Positions 44,961 to 57,761 are shown, numbered from the stretch's first letter. The stretch: 64,000 nt of DNA from Sisyra terminalis (GCA_958496175.1 OY292277.1:45581050-45645049), one strand, 5' to 3'. Notes: a model not told the origin generated them from the sequence alone. Program-made: numbers and translations.

Positions 44961-47590
44961 TTTCTTCTTTTTTTTAGTAATTTCTTTTCTAGTATTTTTA
45001 TTCTTTAAGAAGTGCCAACTTCATTTAATCTACTACTACTAATAATAATAAAACATTTAGAATTATTCAAGACCTTTCAGTAGGTTTAAAACGAGGAAAT
45101 TTTAAGTAATTTGCCTCATTTCCTTTTAAGAAGCTTTTTTTAGAAAAAGCTCTACAAAAATATCTCTTATAGGTTTTCTTTTTACATAACTTTGTAAAAG
45201 ATATGTAAAAAATAGTTTCTTTTGCTAAAAAAATCGTGTAAGTTTTCTCAATCAGTCACTAAGGAAGTTTATCGTTATTGATGAAGAAAAATGCTTTAAA
45301 AGCTCTGAATGGAGTGAACAGTCTAATGCTTGATCGAGAGAATTGACCTGGAAAATGTAATTCCAAAGTTGAGCTCAATTAACTTTGGTCTAATAAAACT
45401 TGTTTGATTTCTACGTTATAGTCAGCATAACATATAGTGTGAATCAAATATGGATTAAGCTCTTATAATTATCCTTATTGTCTGATTCATTGAACTTTTC
45501 TGAAGATCTATTGTTTTTTTTTTGATGAATTTTCTATTTAGCTCTGCAAATTTCAAAGTAAAAATAAATTTCCTTCAACAAATATTTAATGGCCTTAGAG
45601 TAAGAAAGCTCATCAAGCTTCCGATAAGGAATATAAATGCAGGATTGTTCATTAAGCAATTAAAAGTGTTTCAGATTTGTACAACTTAAACTAGGATATG
45701 GCTAATATAGTTTTCGTTACAAGTACTGATTAATTAAAGACACCAATTAAAGTCTAAGAAATCTTATACACTTCCATAAGAGTATCTTAGATAATACCTT
45801 TATCTAGATTAGATATAATCTTAAATAACTCCATTTTCTTTGGCACTCACAAGAAAATTCCATTTATAAATTCCTTACAAATTCCATTTATAAAGAAAAA
45901 ATGGAAAAGCATATATAATTTTTCTATAAATTTAAATATTTTTTTTATAAAATCGGCAATTAGTTTAAGAAGTAACTCCTCAATCTTTTGGTAGAAGGAA
46001 TCAAGTAGTATAATGTAAATTAAGTATTTATAGATCATACCCCTTATTCAAATGATCACCTATTTGGAACATCAATGTCAAAACTGAAATCTCAGATCTA
46101 TGGACATTTAAGAAGGATTTTCAGTGGCTTACGCCACTCTTTTGTGCTTCAACTTACGTCTACCGAAAAATCCAATTCGAAAAGAATCAGAAAATGAAGT
46201 GTTTTGAATGAAGTTTTTTAAAGCATTAAATCTTTCAAGAGGACTTTCGTTTTAGCTTCTACTCGTAACGTTCTAGAGGAACTATAAGATCCCTGGGCTA
46301 TTCCAATTTCTAATAAACCAAATTTTCTTTTAAAGATAGTCTTACTTGACAATCGATCAGATTCCGACAGATAATTTCTAGTTTATGCCATTAAGTTCTA
46401 AAAACTTGAGACGATCCCAAACTATGTTACCAATGGAAAGTAAAATGTATCACGGAAGTCAGTTCTCTTCTCTTCCCGACATTTCCTGGATATACTTGAC
46501 TCGATAATGCTTTTAATATGGTAGTTCTGATGATACTAGACCATATTGAAAGACTGGCAATTAAAATAATTCTTATTTTACTGTAACAATATTGGACTAA
46601 ATATTGTTAGTTGTGTCATTGAACTCAACTAACACACGAGTGCTAAACTTCTGATGCAGGGCAATTAATACCAAAAGGCAAATGGTGCAAAAAAAGGGTA
46701 AAATCAAAATAAATTATTCTTATATTTGCTTAGGCCTTGCTTGTAGCCAAATTTATTGGCATTTTTACCAAATTTTTTTGAGTCTAAGTGAAACGGAAAT
46801 TCCGCTTAGGTTTTGATGTACTGTCGGGTATTAAACTCAAACATAAGCAATCGTAATTCAATGTTAATCACAATTTATAAACAATCGGCGTAAAGGTACC
46901 AAATTGGTATACAAGATGTGGTATCATTTTCAATGTTTTACTTTATCTTATTATAGAAAAATGGTCTTAAGTATGGATGCAATAATGCTCATAAAAATCA
47001 TTGATATTTTTAAAAGTAAAATAAGGCGGCAATTTAAATCCGGCGCCTTGTTGGGACATCCTATAGTTACCCTTTGAATAATTTAGATAATGGATTTTTC
47101 CTATAAATAAGATAATAAATAAGATAACAGTATCCATTCTTATAATTGCGCTGATCTTAATCTAGATCAACATTAAGGGTAGTTTTTAGGAAAAATTGTA
47201 GAACCAATTCTGGCTTTAAAGAATTGAATGGAATTTTCGGATGAAAAACAAAATGAAAATTTAAAAAATCAATCTAGAATATTTGAAAATTGACCGGTGG
47301 AAAAAAATACTTTTGTTTGTTTGTTTTAATAAGGCCACATAAATAAACGGAAGTAACCAATCGTTTTATTTAGGCTAACCCCTTTAACCACATTAATTTT
47401 TTTTTAAATTTATATTTGGAACCAACTCTTAAACTACTTAAAATTTTCAACCCTCTAGAAGCAAATGGGGTTGAAAAAGTAGCGAAATTTTCTTGGGGAT
47501 AACTTATAATTTTAGTCAAATATAGTCAACTTCACCGTGTGCGTTTGAAAACTTTTTTTTAATGCAAATAAAAAAAAACTTTGAACATTT
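44961..47590. other. Unassigned spacer
   Basis: Mostly AT-rich with a less AT-biased part at 46000-46760. A few minus-strand words near 46250-46400 faintly resemble a LINE reverse transcriptase but are too broken to call. Confidence 0.3.
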
Positions 47591-48000
47591 ATTTTTCCGT
47601 AACTTGTGGAGGGTAGGAAAGTAGCGTAGTGATCCTATTCATTTTCAGAACGCACATATTATTTGTGATGATAGAAAGAAGGTCAAAACTCCTATTATAA
47701 TGATTAGCAGTGATAGAAAATAGCGGTGGGATAAAAATAGAAAATTAGATCAGAAATAAATTGCCGCCGGAAATCGCCAGAGGCGTTTGGGGGTTGTGGA
47801 TGGGAAGAGTGGGTAAAATCACGACACTCCATGCCGCGATGTTTGGAGAGGCTCCTGGACGATGATCGAAGGGGAAGAATGGGAACAATGAAAAAAAAAG
47901 CGCGCGATGAATTGAGTTTTTATTCACATATACATGAAAAGCACGCATGTTAGGAAAAATATAAATAAAGAAGCTTTTGCAGACGGCAAAACAAAAGTTT
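47590..48000. other. GC-richer patch
   Basis: Around 47755-47900 there are GCCGCCGGAAATCGCCAG and CACTCCATGCCGCGATG words in AT-rich flanks. The minus-strand 67-codon frame here has no domain. Role unknown. Confidence 0.3.
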
Positions 48001-48439
48001 CTCGATAATCAATTGCAACGGTTTTGGCATGAAATTAGTTCTTTTTTTTTGTTACTTATGGTTAATGAGCCGGAAAAGAGACCTTAACCTTTTGGATGAG
48101 AGATTGATTTTTTGTAGAGCTTAACTGGTATTTGTTGGCAACACTGTAGCAAAAGTATCTTCAATTTTTACAATTAAATGGTTCAATTTTTATTTTGTAC
48201 AAGAAAAACATGGAAAAAACAACGATGAGATACGGATTTCTTGAGCTTTTTCGTTGTCACAATTTCAATTAAATTAAGACGAACTAGTGGAGAAGGAGTT
48301 TCGCAAGAAGTTTCACTTTCTGTTCAATCAATTGTTGATATGTGTGCTATGTTGTTGGTAGATGGTGTTTATTTATTGTAAGGTTCGTCTATGTTTGTTG
48401 ATGTGTTGGGAAAGGAAGCCCAATTGTAGCATATACTTT

Positions 48440-48735
48440 CCATTCAGGTGGCAAGAAGAAGAAAAAGAAGTAGACGAAACCGATGATGATGTTGATGATG
48501 GTGCGAGGTTGGATTTTTCTGACGTCAGAAAATTCAAACGTGACGCATTTTCGTTCCACTTTTCGTACACGAACGGCCGCCTAACGGACCGAGTATGATC
48601 ACAACCACCCCCCAAACCACCCCCTGGCTGAATCAATACACTCAAATAAATTGCCAGCCCACTCGACACCCTGCACAATGTTTAACGAGACAATCAATCC
48701 GACATATTGCGAAACTTGCGAATTTCAACAATGAA
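48440..48735. other. GC-richer patch with CRE and possible splice acceptor
   Basis: A pyrimidine-rich CTTTCCATTCAG word at 48437-48448 precedes an acidic plus-strand frame (Q-E-E-E-K-E then a D-rich run) that ends at 48598. This could be a chance exon. TGACGTCA lies inside, followed by C-rich ACCACCCCCCAAACCACC. No domain was recognised. Confidence 0.25.
48520..48527. promoter_or_regulatory. CRE palindrome
   Basis: A perfect TGACGTCA octamer with a second ACGTGACG-like half-site about 10 bp downstream, in a GC-richer patch. It is the CREB/ATF consensus. Function is inferred only from the motif. Confidence 0.35.
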
Positions 48736-49094
48736 TTAATAATTCAAATTACCCAACTCGATATCTCTAAACAGTAAACGTTGCATGAGGGTACTTCTGT
48801 GCCGGTATTGGGTACATTTTAAGCTAATTATAATAACGGAAATAGCTCTAGTTTGAATAATAGCCACCGAAATATAGATATGGATAAATTAGGAAACTAC
48901 GAACATTAAATGGGGAAAAAATTGTACAAAAACAATCCTTCAATTGTAAAATCAACCCTTGATTAAATTCTTATAATTTTTCCAAAGCTATCCTGTTTTC
49001 TTGAAGTTTTTAAAGTTTAGTCTCTTGTGCTTTTCCTCGAATTTAACAAAACCAAGGACTAGATTTTGTTTCCAGTTTGACAAAATTTCTTGGT

Positions 49095-49408
49095 TTATTT
49101 ATTTTTAGTAGGATAGTGGACATGAAAGGATGTAGATCCATGTACTAATTATTAATTTTGCGACACGTTAACTAATTTTAATGAAAATAAATTTTAATAT
49201 ATAAAAATTTTAATGTGAATAAAAAAATTTGTAATGTATGGTGTGCGATAAAGAAAATAATTTCGATGTTATTGTGATGTATATTGTGTACTTCATATTA
49301 AGAAGCCTGATGAAGGTCTAATAAAAGACCGAAACGTGTCGCTAAATTAATAATTCGTATATGGATCTACATCCTTTCATGTCCACAATCCTACCTAAAA
49401 ATAAATAA
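49095..49408. mobile_element. Penelope-like element family F, copy 2
   Basis: Arms 49095-49170 and 49330-49408 are complementary (GGATAGTGGACATGAAAGGA against TCCTTTCATGTCCACAATCC) and match the arms at 18542-18711. A 160-bp AT-rich spacer separates them. The right arm holds an apparently intact hammerhead-like core. Confidence 0.6.
49302..49344 (+). ncRNA. Hammerhead ribozyme-like motif (family F copy 2), core intact
   Basis: Plus strand: stem I AGC, core CUGAUGA, extra A, stem II GGUCU against AGACC with an AAUAAA-type loop, core GAA, self-complementary ACGUGU, cleavage-site C, stem I GCU. Every invariant core base is present and stem I has three clean pairs. Confidence 0.62.
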
Positions 49409-49556
49409 AATTACGTAAAATATGGAGACAACCAATTTCTTGGTTTAATTTTATATTTTCAAGAAAATTTTCTCTGTAACGTTATAATTGCACACGCATT
49501 TGCTTTTGGATCATTGAACTATTTTTATTCCGTGAATAATTATTAGTAGGTACACT

Positions 49557-50075
49557 TACTGAGTTATCTACCTTAATTTTATTGACTTACTTTTCATGTT
49601 TATGAAGTTAGAATTACATATTTGGATTTTGAAAAAAAATAACTACGATATATTTTCTTCCTTTTGTGTCTCGGGAAATTTGAAAAAAAATAATTTTTTT
49701 TGCTCACCTTTTTCCAAAAACCCTTTGTAGTGTTAAGTTGACGTGTAGAGCTTTTATCTAGTGTAATTAAGTAGTTCAAGAGATTTCATAATTATTAATA
49801 AGAAAACACATATACTGAGTTATCTACCATAATTTCCTTTACTTGCGTTTTACGTCCATCAATTTAGCATTACACTTTTGAAAATTGTAAAAAAATTACT
49901 ACGAAATATTTTATTACTTCTTTGTAACTCGGAAAATTTGAAAAAAAAATTTTTGCTTCTATATTTTTCCAAAACAACCCTATGTAGTGTTAAATTGACC
50001 TACAGAGCTTTTAAGTAGTATAATTTTGTGGTTCAAAAGATTCTAAAGACAAAAATTTCCATTTGCATATTTTCC
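49557..50075. repeat. Tandem duplication, two units of about 258 bp
   Basis: Two units starting at ACTGAGTTATCTACC (49557 and 49816) share the words AATTTGAAAAAAAAT, GTAGTGTTAA and AGAGCTTTTA. They are diverged but collinear. Confidence 0.65.
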
Positions 50076-50439
50076 CAGAAAACGTCGTTTACAGAAAAAG
50101 CTCTCTATTTATCATTTTCAATACATTAAAATTTTTAATTGAGCTTTTTTAACGGCGTTTTCTTGGAAAGTATGCTGCCATCAAAGTTGTTTCTTTCTTA
50201 TGTTTTGAGCACAAAAAAGCACCAATTAATGACGCAAAAAAAAAAAACTAAATATCCAATAATTGAAAAAAGCTCCGAATCGAGCTTTTCTTTTGACAAG
50301 TGTTTTCTGGGAAAATATGCGAGTGATATTTTGTTATTTCAAATACCATAAACCAATAAATTATATCAATTAATTTATTAAGCTAATGGGAGTTTTAATA
50401 TTTTTGGAAAAGCTTTAACCATCAACTTAGGACTAAATA

Positions 50440-50575
50440 GGGTTTTTCTGGAAAATATGGTAGCAAAAATTTTTTTTAAAAATTTATTTAACCACAAAAA
50501 AGTAACAAAATTTTTCGTAGTTAATTTTTTTCATATTCCAAAAGTGTTATGCTAACTTAATGGACGTTTGCTTTT
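50440..50575. repeat. Inverted partial copy of the 258-bp unit
   Basis: The complement of this stretch matches the middle of the 49816 unit (GTCCATxAAxTTAGCAT, TTACTACGAAA..TTT, CCAxAAxAACCCTA). With the tandem pair it forms a small local cluster. Confidence 0.55.
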
Positions 50576-50579
50576 CAGT

Positions 50580-51365
50580 AAGTAGTCATTTATTTCAAAA
50601 AGAAAGAAATAAAAAAAAATTGTTGCTACTTCTTTTTAACCTTTCATTATCTAGGTATTTACAGGTGGGACTCCACTGTATTTAACCCTTAATTATCAAT
50701 TTTAAATTTGATTAAAGATAATCATACTCTGTTTACGAAAGTTGAAGGCTAGTCTTATAAAACTTATAACAAACGAGGGTTATTCACCCTAAAAGTTATG
50801 TATTCCATAAACAAGAGCTAAGCCATAATAAGTTGATCTGCTAATCCCTAAGTAAAATGATTTTTTTTTACTTTACAAGTATGATTTTTTCAAACATTTT
50901 GTCATTTTTTTAAGTCAATTTATTTCATATATATTATACAAGAAATGGCTTCAAAATATTTCCTATTTGTAGTAGTTACTAAGTGGGATTTAGTAGGAGT
51001 TAAAAATGAAAGAATATCTTCAACAATTGGTGGATTTCTACCGTTTTTACGCATTTATTTTGAGCCAAATTTGGATCCATTTAATTTTGAATTAAATAAC
51101 AATTCTTCCAAAGTTATCGAGCGTATGTCTGTGTTATAAATGAATTTATACACATACTTATATGCGTTTTATAGTACAGCCATTGTATAGTACAGCTCTA
51201 TATCTACAACTTGATTTTTTAGCTAGAAAGTCATTAAGATTAAATTTATTAAACTATTAATTAAACAATAAAAAATAGCTATAATAATAAAACATTAAGT
51301 TACTATTAACCCAAAAATTTTCACTCCCCAGTTGTATAGTTGACTAAATTTTACTGATCTAGTTC
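50580..51365. other. AT-rich spacer
   Basis: Short frames only; nothing recognised. Confidence 0.35.
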
Positions 51366-52042
51366 TTGAGTATTATATATGGATTAATTTTTAATTTGGG
51401 TTCAAGAAATATTCTTTGGCTACAAGGTAATCTTGGAATGGGTACAAAGGTATCAAAGGAAGGTTGGATGGTATCAAAGGTAATGAAAAGGCTGACGCCT
51501 TTGACTGGAAAGGGACTTCAATTTGTGGACTTGGATTTGGACTGTATTTGGATTGACAAGATCGGTAGTGAAAAATACCATCAAGGAATAGGTTTACAAA
51601 AACCACTGTATAGTATAGAAGAACACTACTGGGTAAAAGCACAGTAAGAAAATGATGGGAAAACCATTTCAAAAATTTATTACTGAAATGCTTGGTCTTA
51701 CAAGAAAACAAGTCAGAGTAGTAACGGGTCTAATAATTGACCACTGTGGAATCAAAAAGCATCTCCATACAATAGGATTACTTGTGGATGACCCAAAATG
51801 CACTTCTCACGTTCTATGGGAATGTGGTGCTTTGAATAAATGGAGAAATGGGAAACTGGGAATAACAAGTTCTGGAACTGAAATTATTGGAAAGCACCTA
51901 GTGTGACAAGTTCTGCGTTTCGTCTAGCTGCTTGGTATTAACTAGATAAACTAGGGACCCTGGAAGCAAAATGAATCCAGAGGCTGCAGTATTGAGGCTA
52001 ACTAACCTCACCCTGGAAAGCCCAACTTAATAAAATAAAAAT
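51366..52042 (+). pseudogene. LINE RNase H domain and 3' tail, decayed
   Basis: Across frames I read ILWLQGNLGM (from the usual 'WVPGH.G' block), GIKGNEKADAFDWKGTS at about 51471-51530 (the RNase H 'GNE.AD..A..G' motif), and then the 51652-51906 frame with LTRKQVRVVTGLIIDHCGIK, LHTIGLLVDDPKC and HVLWECGAL. These form the conserved block that follows RNase H in insect non-LTR retrotransposons, ending in an H/C-type motif. A 3' part with GGCTAACTAACCTCACCC and AATAAAATAAAAAT follows. A 20-bp local duplication (GGTATCAAAGG) breaks the first frame. Reverse transcriptase is absent. Confidence 0.75.
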
Positions 52043-52191
52043 TCTTTAACTAGATACATTCAATATCTACAGAAAAGTGATATTGATTTTTGCTAAATTA
52101 TTACTCTTAGATACTATTGCCATTTTTTCTGAGTTTGTAGTAGTCTTAAGTTATCCACGTAATTTATTTCTCTCAATTAAAAAAAATTATT

Positions 52192-52242
52192 TTATTACGA
52201 CGCGTTTCAACAGTTTTTGACTGTCATCATTAGGTAATAATT
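52192..52242 (-). ncRNA. Hammerhead ribozyme-like motif (fifth PLE-type family)
   Basis: Minus strand: stem I AUUAC, core CUAAUGA (invariant G5 changed to A), extra U, stem II ACAGU/ACUGU with CAAAA loop, core GAA, palindrome ACGCGU, cleavage-site C, stem I GUAAU. Stem I pairs over at least six bases. Apart from the G5 change the fold is complete. No inverted partner was seen nearby. Confidence 0.55.
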
Positions 52243-52244
52243 CT

Positions 52245-55200
52245 ATGAATAAATAAAATACTTATCAATGTTAGTTCTCTCATTTAGTATCATTTTCCGA
52301 ACGAAATTGTTCCCTTATAACACTTCGTTGACAAAACCTTGATACTCACGAGTTCAATTCATGATAGGCGTCGAAAATAGTACTTATAAAATAACGATAT
52401 GAGACTTCCTTCTCTTCTACCTTCCCCTACAGCACCATAGTGTTTTCTACCACAAATGTGAGAGATTTGTATCATTAATTAGGTACTATATTTATTCAAT
52501 TAATTGTTATGCTAATCATGTTAAGGATTTTGACTCCTTTTTTTATTTGTTTCCTTTGCCAATTCTGACTTTTATTTTAAGCCTATGTAACCGAAGGCTA
52601 TGGGGTTCAATGCTGCTGGAGGAATTACCATTGGCTTAAGAGGGCTTACAATATTTGCCGTTTTGGGTACCCAAAGTTTGAGTTTTCGTTGTTTTTTTAA
52701 GATTAAACTAGTTAAAAAACCGTTGACATCAATCTTAATTAACGCAGTATATATTTGATTTACAAAGGGTTGACTTGAAAAGTCAAGGGAACATGGGAGC
52801 AAAGCTCCCTAATGTTTTATAAAGAACATTTTGGAAGGTGCTTTTCACTTAATTTTTGTTTGGTGAAATTTCTTTCTTTTTTCCTTTCTTATATCAAATT
52901 ATATAAAGAAATCCTATAAACTCGTTAAAGATTAAAGCTTTTTGTTGTTGGAGGAAATTAGACTATGCTTGAAATAAATTGGCTTAGAACGATTTGGTTT
53001 TTGACTTAAAAAGATTTTAAGGATAAGAAAATTTGGCAATCTTGTTTTTACGTGATTAAATTTCAATCCTATTCTTCGTTTATATTGAATCAATTTTGGA
53101 TGTTATCCTGAATATTTGCAACAAATACATTGAGCTTATCAAAGAATTTGCAGTAAAAATTCTTGTGAAAAAAAGGAAAGTTTTTAAATTCGACAATAAA
53201 AAGTAAAGAAAATAGTTAACGGAAAAGTTGGCCTCTACTTTGTTGTCGAAAAGAAAATGTTTTTCCACTTTTTAATGTGAAAATGTAAACGAAACTGTGC
53301 TGGTAACTTGAGGGAAAAATTCGCGATTGAACAGCATTAAATTTCCTTCAGCTAGAAGTTTAAGTGGTAACTGGCAGCAATGCGGAGACACTGTAGAAAA
53401 CAGGAGGTTTTTACGAAAGTCGATAAGAAATAAATTCAAAGAAAAATAAAACTAATAATATTACAAACACAAGCATACGTACTTTTCCTGTATGTGTGGA
53501 CTCATACGAGCTTTACACGTACTGAAAGTTTTTAAGTGGGATGAAATTAACCTCTTCTCGTCCTCAAATCGCCCAACACCCCCCCAATCGTCCCACTCAT
53601 CCGCTTTGAGGATGATGCGAACTCAATTCCATTCATTTTGATAGTTGTATGTGTGTCCTTTGAATGTTCCTTTTACTTTTCGACAAACGACATTCGAAAA
53701 CTTTTATGTTTCTGTAAGGACCAATCGATTCTCGGAATCCTCTCACACTATGTATTGTACAAGTGAAAAAGAACTCATTGTCATAAATAGCGATTTCTTT
53801 TCTTAAATTTCAGACATTTTTTCTCCATAATCATAAAAATAAAACAAAAAATAACCACGAAATTCGAGAAAAAAATAAACATCCAAATTAAATTTACCTT
53901 CAAATACTCCAAATTCGGTTTAGCCACGACCCTGTACTCATTAGGAAAAAAGAGTCGAAAAAGCTAATACAAGAGAAAAAAACAAAACATCTAATACCCT
54001 TGGGACCGACCAGAATGGCTTTTACCGAATGAAACAAGTTGATTGATGTCTTTGGCGCGAAAATTGAATTATAGCGAATTATTTGGTGATAGGGGGATGA
54101 CATTTTCCAAAATGAAATGAGCCCATTGTATATTGTGCCGTAAATGAAGCTTTTTGAGAAATTGATTGGATCGTCTTAACAGATAAGGAAGATAAGCTCA
54201 TTAACATGAGAAAAGCACTGTATTCTGCTTTATTAAATACAGTAATTAGATTGGTGATATCAAATTAAGCTGGAAAAAGTAGCAAAGATGAAAGCTTTCA
54301 ACTCTTATTGAATTAAGTTCAGTTTTTTTCTTTAAATTTAATCCTCATTAATTATTCGCATCGTTCTTAATATCACAAATGAACAAAAAAGGAGTTTACA
54401 TTGAATATTGAATTAATTTTCTCTGCAATGAAATTGGACCCTTGATATAGTTATAGATATAGATATAGATATAGATATAGTTAATGACATCCAGAAATAA
54501 TTACTTTTGTCAAAAAAAAAATTGGTAAAAATAAGGATGATATATGTTTAATCGAAGAAATGTTTATCCTTTGATATTTAAGAAGATGGATTGATTTATA
54601 AGCTCGATTGGGAAGAGATTTTAGTGTAACAAAAGAGGAGAAGGGGTTGAAAAAAATCTAAAGGTTGAACCAAAGTTTCAGTAAGCCGAATATAGATTTT
54701 CTCAACATATCCTTTGTAAACATCCATATAAAATTAAGGGTTGATTCTCTTTGCATGTTAATTTCAAAAAATAGAAAACATAATCGTTTAAAATGTCTTA
54801 CTTTTCAACTGTTTTTAAAATGAAGGCTAAAGGGGTTAAAAAAGCTTTAGAAAAAAAATATTTTTTCAAAAATTAACTTGGAGCTGTTATTTGCAAATTG
54901 CGAATCTAATTATCAAAGCAATAGAGTATAGATATTTTAGAAGGGTAACCGAAAGGATGTGATGAAAATTAAAAAGAAGAATTGTATTGTTTCTAAAAAT
55001 GGGTTCTAACTTATTGAAAACCCATTCTGAGAACCGAGAACTTAAAAAAATAGACTTGATTTGATAAAAATTTTGGTTATCCAAGTAAATAAGTTGTTTC
55101 CCTGTTTTCTGCCTGGCGGCAGATTTAGTGAACGACATGGATGAATTCATCCCCATTGTGTACCTCTGGCGAGGTTCTTTAAGTAGGGGTTGGAATGAAT

Positions 55201-55404
55201 ATTCCTTTAGGAATTTTATAAAGAATTCATTTCTCTTCTTAAATTGAAATCTTTTTTATGATTAGAATCAAAATTTGTTTCTGGGAATGAACGTAGAGAA
55301 TTGTACCCTTTTGAGACAAGGGTGCAAAAATACTTGTAAAATAAATTCGTAAAGCTTGGTCGCCGGTTGTAGAAATATGCTCAACTTTTTGGTTTGTAAA
55401 AGAT
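52245..55404. other. Unassigned spacer
   Basis: AT-rich, with a GC-richer patch near 53500-53720. Minus-strand frames at 52572-52802 and 54887-55156 (76 and 89 codons) have no domains that I recognise. Confidence 0.3.
54446..54481. repeat. (GATATA)n microsatellite
   Basis: About five perfect repeats of GATATA, with TATAGTTATA at one side. Confidence 0.85.
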
Positions 55405-55495
55405 ATACAAAATAGGAACCCAGGAAATACAATAAGCCTAATGCAGCAATATTGAAGCTCTCCTTATCTTATCCTGGAGAATATAAAGAAAAAAA
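55405..55495 (+). mobile_element. LINE 3' end fragment
   Basis: Words AATGCAGCAATATTGA and CTTATCCTGGAGAA parallel the tail at 51960-52030 (GCTGCAGTATTGA, ACCCTGGAAA), followed by an A-rich end. Probably a severely truncated copy of the same LINE family. Confidence 0.4.
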
Positions 55496-57251
55496 GGAAA
55501 AGCTCAGTTTTCTATGCTTCGACTCTAGAGGAGTGGTTTTTATCCTTGTTGGAGGTACCAACCTCTACCAGCTTCATATGAGTATTCATCAAAATTTTCT
55601 TAATTGAAAACATAAAATATTTTTTTTTCAAATTCTAACTGAAAGTATATATACTTAAGTTATACAAGTCAGGGATGTGTTTTTATCTCCACCAAACCCA
55701 CGGGACTGACTAACCGAACCTTTGGGGTTTGATTGAACCCAGATTTAAAATCACAGCTGCAGAAGGTTGACAACCCGATCATTGGAAGGATATCAGGATA
55801 TATTAACCAAATATTTTTGGCTAAATCTTTTTCATTTCTTGTTATGGTTTGATTTGGATTAATAGGTTTATTGTTGTTGGTAACATACGAAGAGGTTCTT
55901 CGAATAAATCGTCAAGTTTTCGACTAAAACAATTCATTCTTTTTGTATATTACGAGCAAATCTGTTGATGACTTTCGACGATTGGATTAAAGAACAAAAA
56001 AAAATTTTGTCATCAATCCGTAGATCATTTATAAGTTTCAAAACAAAACTTTTTTTTTCTTGTTGTTTTTCAAAAGTTGAAATAATTTAAAAATAATCTT
56101 TTGAACTTAATACCGAAAATATGCCAAAAATTCTAGAGCAACCATGTGACTTCATTTTGTGAATTTCAAATCACTTTTACATGCAGTTGATACAATGATT
56201 TACGTCACCAATTAATAAAAGTTAATATTACTATCAATATTTTAATATCTTTCTCAGATATGCCAAATCTAAAAGTACTCGTGCTTTGTTGTACCATAAT
56301 ATAGGAATAATATAAAAAGAACACCTCAAATAGTCCTTTTGAATGCGCCACCAATGATCAAACGTCAAAAACAATGTTTCAAGTAGTGCGTCGAATAAAT
56401 CCTAAACAACATCATTTTTTTTTTGCTATTGTGAGGATAATTCCGATATAAGTATTATGAAATCATACAGTTACCAATTATCAATCTATTCATCAAAAAT
56501 CGTTTGTCCTGACTAACGGATCAACACACAACCAAAACCGCTGGTCTAAAAGATGAGAAATTCAAAGGCTATAATGCTTTTATGATTATTGCTATTATCA
56601 TGTAAGGATGCCTATGGCATCCATTAAGTGATTATTCATTGACCTAATAGCAAATTGAATCGGTTATTAAGTTGTTCCAATAAGTATCGTCTATTCCTGG
56701 CCAGGTTCTTAAAATTAGAGCAGTACTTTCCTTGAAGCAGCACAAAGTATCAGTTCATCTTCTTCTATTTTGAAGCATCCCTGTTTTCCTTTTTTTTTCT
56801 TTTGGGAATGAAATCTTTCCAGATATTTTTTTTCTCTTCTTAAATTACCGTATAGATGATACAATAGTTTCTTTTGATTGTTAAATCTTTTCAATATATT
56901 CAACGTTTTTGATTTGATTCATCCATTTAATTGTCTCCATTCTTTTACAGATCCAAATTGAAAAGCTTTCCACACACTTTTTGTCCTGCTTTATTGAGAT
57001 CCAAATTTTCGACCCTTATTAAGCATCCATTCTTACTTTGGCAACTACTTCCAAAGTTTAAGTTCCAATTTTCCCATCAATAATTGTTTCTGGCTATTAA
57101 AAGAGATTTTCGCCAAACCATGATCCTCTTCAATTGCCTTAGTTTTTCACGTTGATGTTAAGTGGCATTTCATTCTTCGATAAGTCCATAACTTTTACCT
57201 TTTCTATATTAATTTTTTAAGTTTATTTAACGATAGTCTAGCGGTCTAAAA
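55496..57251. other. Unassigned spacer
   Basis: Near 55530-55600 the words GTGGTTTTTATCCTTGTTGG and GTACCAACCTCTACC suggest a hAT-type end, but no partner was found. The remainder is AT-rich and unassigned. Confidence 0.25.
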
Positions 57252-57345
57252 CAGAGGTCCCCAACCTTTTTCAGCGTAAAAGCTCATTCTAGAATGCCTG
57301 CCAGGGGACGCAATTATGGGTTTGAGCTCGATTTGAGATTCACAG
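57252..57345 (+). mobile_element. hAT (Charlie-like) left-end fragment
   Basis: CAGAGGTCCCCAACCTTTTT followed by CAGCGTAAAAGCTCATTC is the familiar left end of Charlie-type hAT elements. The right end and transposase are not visible, and the boundary beyond about 57345 is a guess. Confidence 0.5.
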
Positions 57346-57761
57346 TACTCCCATTGTAATTTATTATAACAGTGATGATGATAAACAAAATATTTTCTTG
57401 TATTTTAACAAATATTGAACACTAGATGATTTTCCTTTCGTTTTATAACAATTATTACAATTCATTAAAGTAATTATCCCATGATACAATATAGACAAAC
57501 AAAAACAATAATAAATCCTATATTTTGTAATCTGCCCTAGGACGAAAATTATATATGTTTTATATATAAAATTCTTTATTGGTCCATTAACAGTACAATT
57601 TATTATTTACAAAAATTAAAAGCCTGAGTGCCAGAGCAGTTGCTATTTCCCTCTTACAAAATAAAATTATATGTGAAAATTAAAAATAAAAAATTCCCCG
57701 TTTCTTATGTTGGAAAAAGGACCTAAAAAACCCAACAAGGTTTTAAATTATATATGTTATC

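Noticed and set aside
46130..46500. Possible LINE reverse transcriptase words (YLSES, GIAQGS) on the minus strand
   Set aside because: Frames change every few codons and no catalytic ADD motif follows; a chance resemblance is as likely.
48362..48678. Overlapping plus and minus frames of 78 and 101 codons
   Set aside because: No domain, strand ambiguous, low-complexity acidic or serine runs; kept only as a GC-richer patch.
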